A DNA stretch of 35,697 nt, taken from Phoronis australis. Taxonomy: Eukaryota; Phoronida; Phoronidae. Position 1 is the stretch's first letter. Every line of letters begins with the position of its first letter. The position numbers and the translations under genes were made by a program. Below, one piece after another: positions 20,803 through 32,300 of the stretch. The DNA is taken from positions 940,730 to 976,426 of the forward strand of contig NMRA01000006.1 in NCBI GenBank assembly GCA_002633005.1, written 5' to 3'. Under the pieces are notes generated by a model. That model was not told where the DNA came from, searched no databases, and saw nothing but the letters and a program-made list of their open reading frames with translations.

Positions 20803-21035
20803 GTAATAATTCTACGCAGTTTGTATATAATGTTGGTTTTTTATGCTTGTGTACAATGAAAACGAAATAGAAATTATTTTTGGACATGCCAAATTTCCCA
20901 AGTACAGCAAAGGGTCTACGAGCGCACAGAAACTGATTCTGGTTTGTATTACCACTAGGCTCTATCTGCTTCATATCCAAAATCTATTTCACATAGTGCG
21001 TTGTTAAATTTGTTCTCAATTCTTATTTCTTCCAG

Positions 21036-21093
21036 TGAGTACTACAGAGCGGTGCGAAAACCCTTCCTAGATAACCGTTCTCGCAGCAGTTGA
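21036..21093 (+). pseudogene. hAT transposase remnant, exon b
   Basis: Acceptor cttatttcttccag at 21035. Joining to exon a restores the codon AGT and gives TP-SEYYRAVRKPFLDN, the family's P-x-EYYR-x4-PFLD block. The frame then runs into a stop (TGA 21091-21093), so the copy is truncated. The intron is 233 bp. Confidence 0.6.
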
Positions 21094-21187
21094 CCACCAG
21101 ATGTGTAAAATACACACGTATGAGTAACCACTAGTTGGGGATTAAAAAGTGTCTAAAGAAAAGTGTTCAATTCAAAACTTTTTGCAT

Positions 21188-21475
21188 TGTACACTTTAGG
21201 TCTCGCGACGGACCAGGCCAGCTTGATTTGTGAAGTCTTGTGACGTTTTTTACCAAAGTGTGCTTTCTAAAACTATTTATCTCAGCCATTAGTGTTTGGT
21301 CCCGCGGCAGATCGACTATTTTTATAGGGATAATAAGCACAGGTGTACTTTTGGTCTCGTGACGGACCAGGCCAGCCTTTTTGTGTACTCTCAGTGTACA
21401 TCTAGTGGTCCCTCTGCGAACTGGTCCTGTATATCTTTTCACCAAGATGTACAGAACGTTTTGGTTTCGTGAAAC
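21188..21475. repeat. Diverged ~75-bp tandem repeat inside the hAT-like element
   Basis: A core of ggtctcg-gacggaccagg followed by ccag occurs at about 21198 and 21353. Weaker versions are at about 21297 (ggtcccgcggcagatc) and 21409 (ggtccctctgcgaactggtcc). Each is preceded by agtgta/c-type text. Spacing is about 75 bp, so about four units. Confidence 0.55.
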
Positions 21476-22804
21476 TGTTTTCAGATGATTTGCTTTCTGA
21501 TACATTTGACATTTTTCAATTGTTGTCAACGCGATTCAGTTTAATAAAGTGATACTTAATTGTTTACTGTCGCTTTTAATAATAGACTATGAGCTGAGAG
21601 CACCATCGTTCGCCGGTTTTTCTCGTAACGAGACAGAACACATGTTTATTTCCGGACTCCGGTCTTCGTTCTTAAACAACTTGAGGCTCCTGTTATGCGA
21701 TCATCTGATATTCAAGTGTTTACGCCCCGTCGATGCTCCTTATGCTCTTGAATATTTGGTAGTTGCCTGAACCCATGTATACACACCACACTTTTTCGTA
21801 TACGCATGAACTTTTCGTATGCTAAAATAGGTGTGTGTAAGCAGATGTTCAAACAAAACTTTTTGCTGGTGGCGTGACTCATACCCAAATGTGCACAATA
21901 TGGTTTCACGAAAGTTTTGAGCCAAGTTCATGTGACAAACTTGAAATCGAGAAGGGTTTTAAATTATCTTAAGAAAAACTCCAGAGACATGTTAAGTGCC
22001 AGAAACTTACCAGGATGCATGAAAATTTCTCTGTTTGGCTACAAAAACAAAAAAATGTCTCACACGTACGGGTGGAGGGAAACCCCCCTCGACCTTCCCC
22101 GGCTCGGCGCCACGGGCCTCGGACTCGACCTTTGCGGGAATCTTAAACCCCCCTCTCACTGAAAACGTAGATCCGCCACTGGTTGCTGACAGTATCTGTA
22201 GCATGGACGAAAAGGGTCTTTTTAGGGTGGCAAGTGTAAAATCACGGAACACAACACATAAACGTCTTTTCACGAAGTTATGCACATTGTTGGAAATGGA
22301 CTAATAATAAGTTGAAGATAGTATACAGTGAAGGTGTATCGATGAAACCGATAACGGTGAATGAAGTTAGGTTTTATAGTAAAGTAGGGCATATTCCAGA
22401 GCTGATTAACTTGAAGTTTCGAGCACTTGTTAATTTTACTCTTAAGATTTTAATTGTTATAACGTGAACTGAGTTGCATTTATGCCATGAGCATGTTCAG
22501 TCATTTGTGAGTATTGGTACGTTATGTAATAGTGTCGAGTAGGATACTCTTTGCAAGTAGCGAGAAGCCGGGATGTCGAGGTTTAAATTCGAGTCATATC
22601 TGCACGTCGTCTCACGATTTCGACGTCGTGCGTAATGAAACGCTAAAAGTTTTATTTCGATGTAGACGGCAAACAATCGGTAGGTTATTTTAAGTTGTTT
22701 TGGTTAAGTCGTTAATTTTATTACAATGAATTTGGTACAATATTTGGCAAAAAGTATATGGTTTGTGTTGTAATATACGACAAATTATCCGACAAATTTA
22801 AAAT

Positions 22805-23096
22805 CTACAAAATGAAGAAACACGGAACTAAAACACTAGCTAATTCTACAGTACGGAGAATATACAGAACGTAAACGTAAATATAAATACATAAGTACAC
22901 ATACATGTTACGGAGCGTGTAGGCATCCATATCAGTTTTCACAAGAGCAGATCTCGGAGAAAAAATCATGAGCAAGAGTGGCAAATTCATTTAAGGCAGT
23001 ACATTGTCTCATTACGGATGGCAATGAGTTCCACAGCAAAGTACCTTTATGGGAGAATTTCACACGGACTCTCAGCCCTTCGAACTTTCGAACCAA
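22805..23096 (-). pseudogene. LINE reverse-transcriptase C-terminal fragment
   Basis: Read on the minus strand, the frame from about 23096 gives VKFSHKGTLLWNSLPSVMRQ, then LNEFATLAHDFFS. This is the 'F...LWNSLP...R...S...FK' block found near the end of non-LTR retrotransposon ORF2 proteins (jockey/CR1-like groups). After it the frame drifts into hydrophobic low-complexity and stops at 22805. No RT core or 3' tail was identified, so this is a short relic. Confidence 0.55.
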
Positions 23097-23242
23097 CCTT
23101 CAACTAATTTTTGCTTTTTATGTGCGCTAAATGGCACCCGTAGATCTTGAAATAATGTTTAAGCCCGAGAATACCCTAACCTTTGCAATAGCCATGGCAT
23201 CGTGTACCACGTACATTATGCTGTCGCTTTACCCATACTGCT

Positions 23243-23486
23243 TTGTATGACCGGTGGCGCTACCTAGCGAATGATTTACCAACTGCTATTAACAATAAGT
23301 TGACTTCGTCATCAAATTGCATGATGTCACTAATACATCATAAGATGCCTTGCTTACCCTGCAAGAAGAAGGTCGGGGACGTCAACGGGGATGTTGAGGA
23401 GGCGGGATCGTCAAGAAGACCATCATTTTTGAGACGAGCAAAGAGATACATCACCAACAAGTTGCGATCTCTTTGCGGGAGAAAAG
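23243..23486 (+). CDS. Unidentified gene X, first coding exon
   Basis: The frame ends at the donor AAAAG|GTGTGT (23487) in phase 1. Two starts are possible: ATG 23243 (81 codons) or ATG 23345 (47 codons). The second gives MPCLPCKKK, a short Cys-x2-Cys plus basic N-terminus of the kind that is often palmitoylated. It is followed by an acidic patch (DVNGDVEEAG) and a strongly basic segment (RRPSFLRRAKRYITNKLRSL). An acceptor at 23268 (gcgctacctag) would make the upstream part 5' UTR and favour ATG 23345. I do not recognise the family. The exon is supported by composition, splice signal and phase match with 27532-27656. Confidence 0.45.
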
Positions 23487-24454
23487 GTGTGTCTTACAAA
23501 ACAACCTACTTAATTTAAGAACTCAACACTATCTTCACGGCAATGTCCGCCACCTTTTTTCAAAAATGGCCGACTGTTTCCCACGAATTTACTCATCTGG
23601 TATCATTTTGAGTTTTGTTCTCTTTGGAAAAAGCGGTCTGGCATAACCAAAGTGAAACCAGTTTACCTCTGAAATGCCAGTGAAAAGAAAAACATAACAT
23701 CAACATGCAAAATTCAAGACTTGGCGAGATATGATTACAAGTGATGACTTAGCATTTCAAGAAATATTTCGAGATGAACAATTAATAACAACATCAACAA
23801 ATAACTAACATAATCATGGGCGGCGCAGCACTGAAATAAGTGTGGTTCGGGACTATAGCCCTGCAGCACCTAAGGTGCACCGTCCATGCTAACATGGGCT
23901 GCGCAACACAGAATAAAATGAGTGGGGAGCTATAACCCCCAGCCTGTATGATAATTAAACATTGACTTAAAAAGAAGAGAGCTTTGGGTATCTGTATTAT
24001 CAATGAACAGAAAAATATATGGTCGTCAGCTTTTTGCAGACGCCAAGGAAACACATTCGGAATGAAAAAATGACAATATGATACGGAAGAAATATAGCTT
24101 ATCATTGAAGTCGAAATCAAAAACTATGAACGTTTCGTTGGTCTCTTGGTGCCTCATCATATAGTTTCGAGCCAAACGGCCGGCAACTTTGAACAATACT
24201 CAGATCTACGTATTTTTACAAAGCGAATTCTATAAAAAGACCATAAGAGGAGACGAGGCAAGACGACCTTTGAAGGCAAATGTCTACAAGGGAATAACCA
24301 ATTCAAATACAGCATTTGGAGACCTGAAATTTGGATATGCGAGTTGAGATTCTGGACCAACGCATATTAGTCGCTTGGGAATTCCAACTAATGCGCGACT
24401 TGGGGAATTCGTACATTTCCGTCCACATCCCGACAACAATGGAGGCAACTCGCG

Positions 24455-25945
24455 TGAACCGCACTATTTCTAAAATATACTGACAGAATCGGACAAATTA
24501 TTGTCGACAGATCAATTGCTGATGACACTGCAATTTTCCACCCATTCTCAAAAGAGCATCCCCATGACTCCTTACAGTTGCAAACTGACCTTAACAAACT
24601 CTATGACTGGTTTCACAAATGGAAGATGAAATTTAAACCTGAAAAAAGTGTTGATCTTATATTTTCTAAGTCTAATAAAACTCATTTCCAAACAAATCCA
24701 ACACTGGAATTATCACTCAATGGGGAAGATATCCCCAATAAGTTCACGCACAAACATCTTGGCTTGCTACTCGACCATAAGCTTACATTTACTCCTCATT
24801 GTCGCGAACTCGTTCTAAAAGTACAAAAATTAATTAATCCAATTAGAATTATCTCTCGTCATCTCAACTCCATGCATCTTGAAACTCTGTTCAAGTCTTT
24901 TGTACTTCCACATCTAGATTACTGTGACATAATCTACCAATCGGTAAACGCTAGCATACTTCTTCAATTAGAAAGACTACAATACCAAGCAGCTTTAGCC
25001 ATAACCGGGGCATACAAAGGGTCCAACACAATCAAGGTTCTAAATAGTCTTCACTGGAGCAAACTAGCAACCCGTCGTAAACTCCACCTGTCCACGTATA
25101 CATTCAAAGTCTTAACCAACATAAACAATTACTCTAACAAAATCCTCTCCTACAAAACACCAAGCACGAGACCAGGACTCCGGCAAAGCAATATGTATAC
25201 TATTCCAGCCTCCATCAGCCAAGCCTTCAGAAGATCAACGATATTAACTTGTATTGATAACTGGAATTCCTTACCATTCAAAATGAAAGAAAGCACTTCA
25301 ATCGTCACTCTCAAAAATAACTTTAAAATGCATACTACTACTCCAGAGTTGCCAGTCCCATTGACATCATTCCAACTTCCCCGCAACCCTATACAGATCA
25401 AGATGTGGTCTATTCCTAAACAACGAGAAATTTAGACATAATTTTAATAATATTTCGCCTCTGTGTTCCTGTGGAGATACCCAGACATATCCTCATGTTT
25501 TCTTTGCTTGTGAGGTATGCAAGGAGGAGAGGGTACAGCTCTTCCAGGCACTCGAACAATACGCCAATGTTTATAAAAAATATTCTGAAATTCCGCAATT
25601 GTACAACAAAATTAATGTCTTTCTATATGGATGTCAAGAACTTAACTCAAACGAAAATAAGGTTTTATTTGAAATAGTATCAGAATTTTTTATAACATTA
25701 AATCTCTTTGTGTGAGTAGATAGAATTTTATACATCTGTATGAAAATGAATTATTTTCATTCGTTGTCATATATCATTGTATTCTTAACACCAGTTTATT
25801 TTATTTTTTATTTATGTATTCGTATATAATCATTGTATATAGACTTCTTTGTATTTTTTTACCCAGATCTAATGCCTATTGGCGCTTTCTGGGTTATGTA
25901 TATTCATTGTATTCTGAAGATTTCGTAATAAACATTAAAAAAACA
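24455..25945 (+). mobile_element. LINE (non-LTR retrotransposon), 5'-truncated
   Basis: Fragment of ORF2 in plus orientation. It begins in the RT palm: an ADD catalytic box (RSIADDTAIF; GCT GAT GAC at 24518-24526) whose preceding aromatic is replaced by Ile. LNKLYDWFHKWKMKF, KHLGLLLD, HLDYCDIIY and LERLQYQAALAITGAYKG follow, all typical of jockey/CR1-like RT C-terminal regions. The first frame stops at TAG 25433. A +1 shift near 25425 continues as KFRHNFNNISPLCSC with a C-x-C-x7-H-x4-C knuckle to TGA 25713. The 3' end has AATAAA near 25927 and ends in an A-rich tail at about 25937-25943. Not active. Confidence 0.85.
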
Positions 25946-25999
25946 GATCAACTGCGAATGAAAACCGCTGACAGGGCGCGCGGAAGTTCCGACACTCAC

Positions 26000-26255
26000 G
26001 ATTTCTAATTCGATCAGAAATGTCGTGGGGGCATTTCTGGCTGTTTTCGGACACATACTTCTTCGTCGGACCAAAAATAAAATCTAAACTGCAGGTTTTG
26101 TTTCCCTCGGCCAGCCGCTCTTCGTAGAAAATTCTCACCTCTCGGCGTTGCTTTGCTGTCAAATTTAGGCATCTATCTAGATGATTTTGTGCGCTAGAAC
26201 TTTCCAATGCGAACTGATATCCACAACAAAACCGAGGAATTTGGCCCGGTCGCAT
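26000..26255 (-). CDS. Candidate exon with a UBZ4-like zinc finger
   Basis: The minus-strand frame from ATG 26255 (in-frame TGA seven codons upstream) encodes MRPGQIPRFCCGYQF, then SAQNHLDRCLNLTAKQRRE. The N-x-HLDxCL ending is the signature of UBZ4-type ubiquitin-binding fingers (RAD18, SNM1A, FAN1-like DNA-repair proteins). The usual C-x2-C start is only a CC pair, so zinc binding is uncertain. Two donors are possible: GAG|GTGAGA at 26138 (39 codons) or AATC|GTGAGT at 25999. Downstream lies LINE sequence and no following exon was found. It could be the start of a gene, a retro-fragment or chance. The finger resemblance is modest. Confidence 0.3.
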
Positions 26256-27531
26256 ATGACGACCTGCCGATTTTCATAGCGTCGAGGGCTTCCTATGCTT
26301 TCTATACTGTGTATGCTTCTGTGGTTTGAAATATTTTGCATCCCAACAGGCTTCGTCGTTTTTTCGATGTAATGCCGAAGCTAACGAAATAGTGTTTCAT
26401 TTTTCAGTCCAACTGTGTCCTGTTTCGTACTCGAATGTCTTCAACTATGTAACAGGTGTTCTAAATAAAATTATCTCTTTGAAATGAATATTACTATTTT
26501 CCAACGTCCAAATCCTTCAGTAACATAAGAACCGTAAAAACGTGTTCCAATGTATCTTGTTTAAGTTATGAGATACTACATGTATTTGCATCACTAATTT
26601 TAACTTTCTGATTTCTAATTTTATATGTAAAATTTTGTATGAATGTCTGACTAAATTACCCACAGCAAGTGTGAGAGTTCCATATTTTCTAAAACCTTTG
26701 TCATCATAGCGTCGAAATCTTTTGAATCATTCAGAAGTTATTTCCCAAAATGGCGTAGTCATTTCTATAACCTTTCTGATTCAGTGTCTTTTTATGTTAC
26801 TATTGCATGCTGTTATTTTTCGCATTTTCATATTACACTATGCGAAATGATAATTACCAATTTGAAACCCAGAGTTGATGAAAATGCGCGCTTTCAGAAA
26901 TAGCAACATATTTCTAAATATCTTGCGTTTAAATGTTGACACCAATATCACATTTCTTAAAATATAAACAATGAAAGCATGAACATTTATAACGAGTCGA
27001 TAGCTTCCATTCTTAAATTCAAAACGACAGCAAAATCATATTTTTCACTGAAGCTTCATAAAATTAACTCTTCGTACAGCCTTTTTTACAATCACGCCAG
27101 AACTGACTAGTACGTCAGTTTTTTTTTCAAAAAGTAAACTGTCTTAAGTTTTAACCCCTGCAATGAAGTCAGTTGCCTCAGTTATCTACTTTTAGCTTAA
27201 AGCAATACCATTAACGGCAGAGGCAGATTTCTGACCGGAAAAGCTGAAATCCCGTTTTTTGTAGAGTGCCCATATTTACCAGTAACACTACGCACTCCAT
27301 GTGTGTAATTTAACTACAGACGCGGCTTATTTTTTAATATTACCACATCAAATTTCAGCCTTAAAACTTCAGTCAGTCTACTTATAAAGAGATCCGTCTC
27401 AAATTTTGAGTTATGTTTTAGCGAAACACATAGATCGAAACGTCGAAATGCTTACGGATGTTAAATAGTTATTAATCGTTCGGCAGGATTATTATTTTGT
27501 GAAGAATATTTTTTAATTTTCTTAATTCCAG

Positions 27532-27656
27532 ACACAAGAATACATCCCCTGGGCGTCCCCGAGACCAGCCAAGACTCGATAGCGAGCAGTTGCTCAACTT
27601 CAGAAAGCGGCGCGAAAAGCACTTCGACTGTGAATGTACACCTCAAAGGAAAATTC
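27532..27656 (+). CDS. Unidentified gene X, internal exon
   Basis: 125 bp between a good acceptor (tttaattttcttaattccag at 27531) and a consensus donor GTAAGT (27657). It enters in phase 1, matching the exon ending at 23486. That frame (TRIHPLGVPETSQDSIASSC ... VNVHLKGKF) is open and rich in Ser/Thr. A second frame (HKNTSPGRPRDQPRLDSEQL ...) is also open across the exon but would need phase 2, which the upstream exon cannot supply. No domain recognised. Confidence 0.45.
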
Positions 27657-28969
27657 GTAAGTGAACGACATACAAAAACATTATCGGTTTTACGACCTTA
27701 ACACAGTCAGGACAGATTTCTTGAAGTTATTAGCTTTGACCAGAGATATAAAACGATGATTAATAGTCTTTTTGTCACTTTTTACTACAAATCTCCAATT
27801 CTCGGCGTTGTCAGCATGACCGTTGGCTGAAATCAAGGCAGGTGTACCTAAAATACACCGCCATTTACGTAAAGTGGCATAGAATGTGAAAAACAGATTA
27901 AATTGCTTTGTTTATAGCGGTTCTCTGCCACTGAAAAGAAGTCGAACTCATTTAACAGGCATTTTACGGATTGGTTGGAAAACATTTTGAATTTCAGTTC
28001 ACGTCAAAACGATTTTCCTTTAGGTTCTAATTTCAATAAACGATCTGTGAACTGCTCGTCACTTCGTCGATTTTTCTCCCACACGGCAACACACTCCTCT
28101 TTATTTGAAATGGCAAAAGGCAGAAGTATGGAAAAAGTAAATTTTGACCTTTGATGTAAAGAAAACAATGGCGCTTTCAAGCCTCAGCCAGTCCGATGTC
28201 TTTCAGCGCATGCGCGCATATGTATTATTGTAGGCATGGAGCATGACAACTGTTTTGGGGTGAAAGAGTTTTTATTTCTTTCGTCTGTGCTTCCAAAGCA
28301 GTAAATGACGATTTTTTTCTAGAAACCCTTGCAATGCTCAAAGTGAATAACTTTCACGTTAGCTTTCCCAAGAAATAGGTTCGCCACGCTCTGTTTAAAA
28401 TGCTTCTTTGAAGCATAGACACCTGTAGCCCTGGAATCATGCCAACTCCTTCACGCAACCTATATACATATATATTAGTGGAGTTTGAGGCCGGAGACTA
28501 AACGCGAGAGCTTGCAGTGAGAATTTGGTGGCATTTGGTTTCTAAGTACTTGTTCTGCAATTAAAGATGAAAAGTTTAGACACTACTTGTAAGTGTGCGT
28601 ATATCCCCGTCACGTGACTGAAATCAGAGGCGCGGTGCCACTACGGTTTTGGATCAAAACCGCCATCACCGTAGTGACACAGCCAGTAGTATTTCATAGT
28701 TTTCCCTTATCCATCACACGTTTTCGCCACGGGATCGCCAGTCTATGTTTTCGGCGATTGCACGGCGGTTGTGCTGCGGAAGCACGGCGGTGATGGAAAT
28801 GCTGCTGCAATCCTTGTACGGTGCCACGGCGGTCGTGACGGTGTCGCGACGATCCCACTGTGGATTGGCCCAACCCACGGTGGCACTGCGGAAGTTTTGA
28901 ACATGTTCAAATTAGTATCCGTCGTGACACGGCGCAACCTCAGCAGCACGAGATCGAAGGTGGCATTCC

Positions 28970-29263
28970 ACAGGGTGTTCCATCGAAACAGGAACCCTGG
29001 GGATAGAAATCAGAACCCGAAGCTAAGCAGTCCGAAAAGCAGGAACACCGACCTTTAAATCAGAGATCCCGGGGATCGAGCATTAAACTCGGGAACCAAA
29101 AAAAAAAAACGTCCGGCTTTCCTATACGGTCCCAGGGACTCCAGTTTTAAAGGTTGGGTTCCTGTTTTTCGGAATGGTTAGTTGATTCGAAGGTGCGGGA
29201 GTGTGTTTTCGACTCCAGGATACCTTTTTACACCGGGGCTCCTTTTTCGCTGAAACACCCTGT
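28970..29263. repeat. Fold-back (inverted) repeat, MITE-like
   Basis: Two arms of about 110-140 bp pair imperfectly around about 29100. The left arm runs acagggtgtt..., ccgaaaagcaggaac, ctttaaat; the inverted right arm runs tttaaagg, gttcctgtttttcgg, then aacaccctgt at 29254-29263. The centre holds an A12 tract (about 29098-29109). A GC-rich block with repeated cacggcggt/ccacgg text (28740-28900) flanks it on the left. The open frame at 28771-29058 is produced by these repeats. Confidence 0.65.
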
Positions 29264-29269
29264 TTCAGG

Positions 29270-29345
29270 GCTAGAGTTCAATGTTTAAAGTCAGCCAACA
29301 GAGCGTTTGGCGGCGACACGAAAATTGCAGGTTCGAATGCAGGCT
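29270..29345 (+). repeat. Possible tRNA-derived SINE head
   Basis: gccaacagagcg (box A-like) and ggttcgaatgc (box B-like) are spaced about 35 bp apart, as in pol III tRNA-type promoters. The rest does not fold into a convincing cloverleaf and no tail or second copy was seen, so this is at best a SINE remnant. Confidence 0.3.
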
Positions 29346-32300
29346 GTGACTGATCTCTGAAGAAAATCTTTCATTTTAATAATGTCCCTTTAAGAGGATT
29401 TGACACAGTTTGCCAAAACGAGGTTGTTTTACGACATTGGGTGCATATGATTTTTGTAAGTAAAAGATTCTTTAATTTAAAAAAGTTGACTATCTATGCA
29501 TGGATTTTGGAGCTCTGGAAGCCCAGTTTGAACTGTGGTGGTGATTTCAAAGAATATTTCCAACAGTTTATTGCTTGACTAAGTAAACGAAAATGGGCTT
29601 TTTGTTTCCAAGCAACAGCCGATAGAAAGGACATAATGCAGTGCGTAAACTTGGAATCTTGTCGCGTATGCGTGAACTTGGAACTGAATATTCATTTAGG
29701 TAATCAGGTTATTTTTTTCAGAGTAAAGAATTTTTGTAAATATTGGCCTCGCGAACGCCCATTTTCTCCTTAAGCCTAACTTATGTCAAAGAATCGGAGG
29801 AAGTTGTGAATGGTAAAATCAATTATTGTTTGGTGCATAAGATCGCCAGTAGTCGGGAAATATTGGTTAAAATTTACGTTATTTTATTAACATGTAATTT
29901 GATTTGGTGCAGTGCAGATTTTTATCAACGTGAGCGTCATTGAGTGAGATTGTCAACTTTACTCGTGTATCCCAAGTATATACGTGATCTTTTGATTAGG
30001 CAATACTACAGTTCTTGACTACAGGCTGTATGCAGTGATATCTCGTAGACCCCATAAAGGGACTTCATTAATTTTTACAAATATGTTTCTGTGTCTAGAT
30101 TTCTTCGGTGAAATTTCATGAAATTTGGTCAAAATGTTTCTATACAGGAAACGATGGCAGGTGCATGTTTTCGAATGATTCTAACCTGTGCTGTCTCACC
30201 ACTGAGTTATAGCATTTAAGAAAATGTTCATATGCCTAACCTGTGCATCCCGTCAGCGGGTAACTGTTGTTGTGGCCTGGTCCACTTTATTACTTGAAAA
30301 TCATAACATAAAATATAATATAAAGTCATTTCAATCTGAGTACTGTCATATCTACAGTAGGCTCAATGTTTAATTGATTCCATAAAAACGAGTTTTGTCA
30401 CTTGTTGTCACACTCCCATAAGCGTTAAAAATTCCATTCCTTAAAAATATTAGAGCAGCGGTTTTTAAGTTTTCGTGTTAGCCAATGATTACATCTATCA
30501 AAATAAATCTGAATTGATCTCAGTACTAATCAATGTTCAAACCAAAATGATCATTTCACCACAATAAGAAGCTTAGAACGTACTTCAGAAAATTTCAGCA
30601 ATTCAGGCAGAACCAAAGTCACGTTAAAAGGATACTAAACTATGCTTTGATGATTTCAACCAATCCTCTTTCTGTCACCTATTGGCGCCAAACTTGCACG
30701 ATAAAGTCAGGGATCAACTAAAAATTCATACCTACTATCTAACCAATTGGGCACTATGATCTGTAGTGAGTGGTCTTATCTCACAGTTGCCGAATAATTC
30801 GCTAGACGTGTAGGTCACGCTTGCCCGTTTAGCAGACTTTTAAAGGAGTTTTCAAACTTTCCTCCAAACTTCTAGGGTTAGGGAGCATTATTTTGTTCTA
30901 GACAACTGCATGGGAAGGTCGTTTTAGTGTTTCTTAATAGGTCAGAATTGGTGTTGCTTTGAAAGTCAACATGCCTAATGTGTTGCCATGGCGACGTTGT
31001 ACCATGATAAAGTTGTGGGGGAGGAGGATTTGAGTAAGCTTCATACTTCATAATCCAAATGTAGCCTATTTCTGTAAATAAATGAAGATTTTTCGCATTT
31101 TGTTGCTTTGGTATAACCTAAAGTAGAAAGCAATTATGAAGTTACAAAACATGAATCAAAACACAATTTATGCATAAAATATCGAAAATAGTGTCCTATT
31201 GTGACACACATACCTTGAAAAAACGATTTCAAAACAATTTCAATTATTATTAGAAGAGTGAAAGGTCAATTGAATGGTCACTTCATATTCAAAATAAAAA
31301 AATCCTTACAGTTATAGCTAAAACACCGAGGGCTTGCATTTTTGTAGCAACGCAATGTTTCATACGTATATATTCACAAATGCACAGTAAACGCTAGAAC
31401 ATGCTTTTCAGTTCAGCAAAAGTCGCCATGTTGTCGATGCAACGTGAATTGTAAACCCCTTGACCTTATCTCCGCTGTCACGTGATGGATGCAGCGAAAT
31501 TATTTTATCAATTTTACTTGGAAGTAGACATGTATCACTGCACATTATGTGTTTCATGTCCCTTCTTCCTCACAATCTGCGTGTTTTTTGGTATTGGGAA
31601 ATTGCCTGTTTTGGAATGCAAAAACTTGTCATTTTCTTCCTCACCTTTGAAGGCCTGTAGATAAAAATAAGAGTGACTGCACGACTAGGCAAAAGTGGAA
31701 ACATTAAATATAATAGATTTATAGACCTATAGCTTTTTTGTACACCGGGATGGAATGATTAGTAGGTGGCATATTTTTAGGTTTGAAAAATTAATCGGTT
31801 TCTGTAAAATTGGCCCTTTTGTATTTTGGGGTTAAAATCTGATGGGTGTTGACGTCAGTTTCAGAAAACTTTAGACAACTGCTGCAAATCGCCTGTGAAA
31901 GTGCTTAACACTTATTGCACGAATGTTGTTATCCTAGATTAGTCAGGATACGCCAAATTTCGTTGAAAATACTGCATTTGAAACATATTTTGAGCCTTAT
32001 TCCTTGAGGGGTTATCGTGTTGAGAATATAGGCTTCATTTATGCGCATCTGCTCACTGCGTGTAACATTCCAAAGAATAAATAAACACCATGTCTGAAAG
32101 AAGATTCTTTAGTGTACCAGTTGATGTAAATATTTCCCTGGATTGTAACCTGTACAGCTCTTGACCCCCTACTAACATAACCAGTGTCACCTAATGTCCG
32201 CTGGATGGCAATATATGCCCTAGCCCTGATTTCCGCATCAGAATAACTAAAATTGTTTACTAGTTTCTAAACAAACTTGAAACAGGTAGATAACTTGAAA

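Larger units (their letters stand above)
19528..22186 (+). mobile_element. hAT-like DNA transposon, decayed
   Basis: The ends carry the inverted sequence CAGTGGCGGATCTACG, direct at about 19529 and inverted (cgtagatccgccactg) ending near 22186. It is followed inside by G-rich/C-rich runs. A transposase remnant lies between in plus orientation (20597-20802 and 21036-21093), and AATAAA follows at about 21542. The 8-bp flanks (gagataag and gttgctga) do not match, so this may be one element with an eroded target duplication or two end fragments of related copies. An undetermined base (n) sits at 19589 beside C and G homopolymers. Confidence 0.6.

Noticed and set aside
23794-24120. 108-codon minus-strand frame with hydrophobic stretches
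   Set aside because: No recognisable family, start or splice context. The plus strand has repeat-like text, so a chance frame is more likely.
28593-29058. GC-rich open frames as a protein-coding gene
   Set aside because: They overlap the cacggcggt-rich block and fold-back repeat, are open on both strands, and have no domain.
29270-29345. A functional tRNA gene
   Set aside because: Box A/B-like words are present but there are no paired acceptor, D or anticodon stems, so only a weak SINE call is kept.
31460-31664. Two overlapping ~60-codon plus-strand frames
   Set aside because: No family resemblance and no promoter or splice support. Both frames being open over the same DNA argues for chance.
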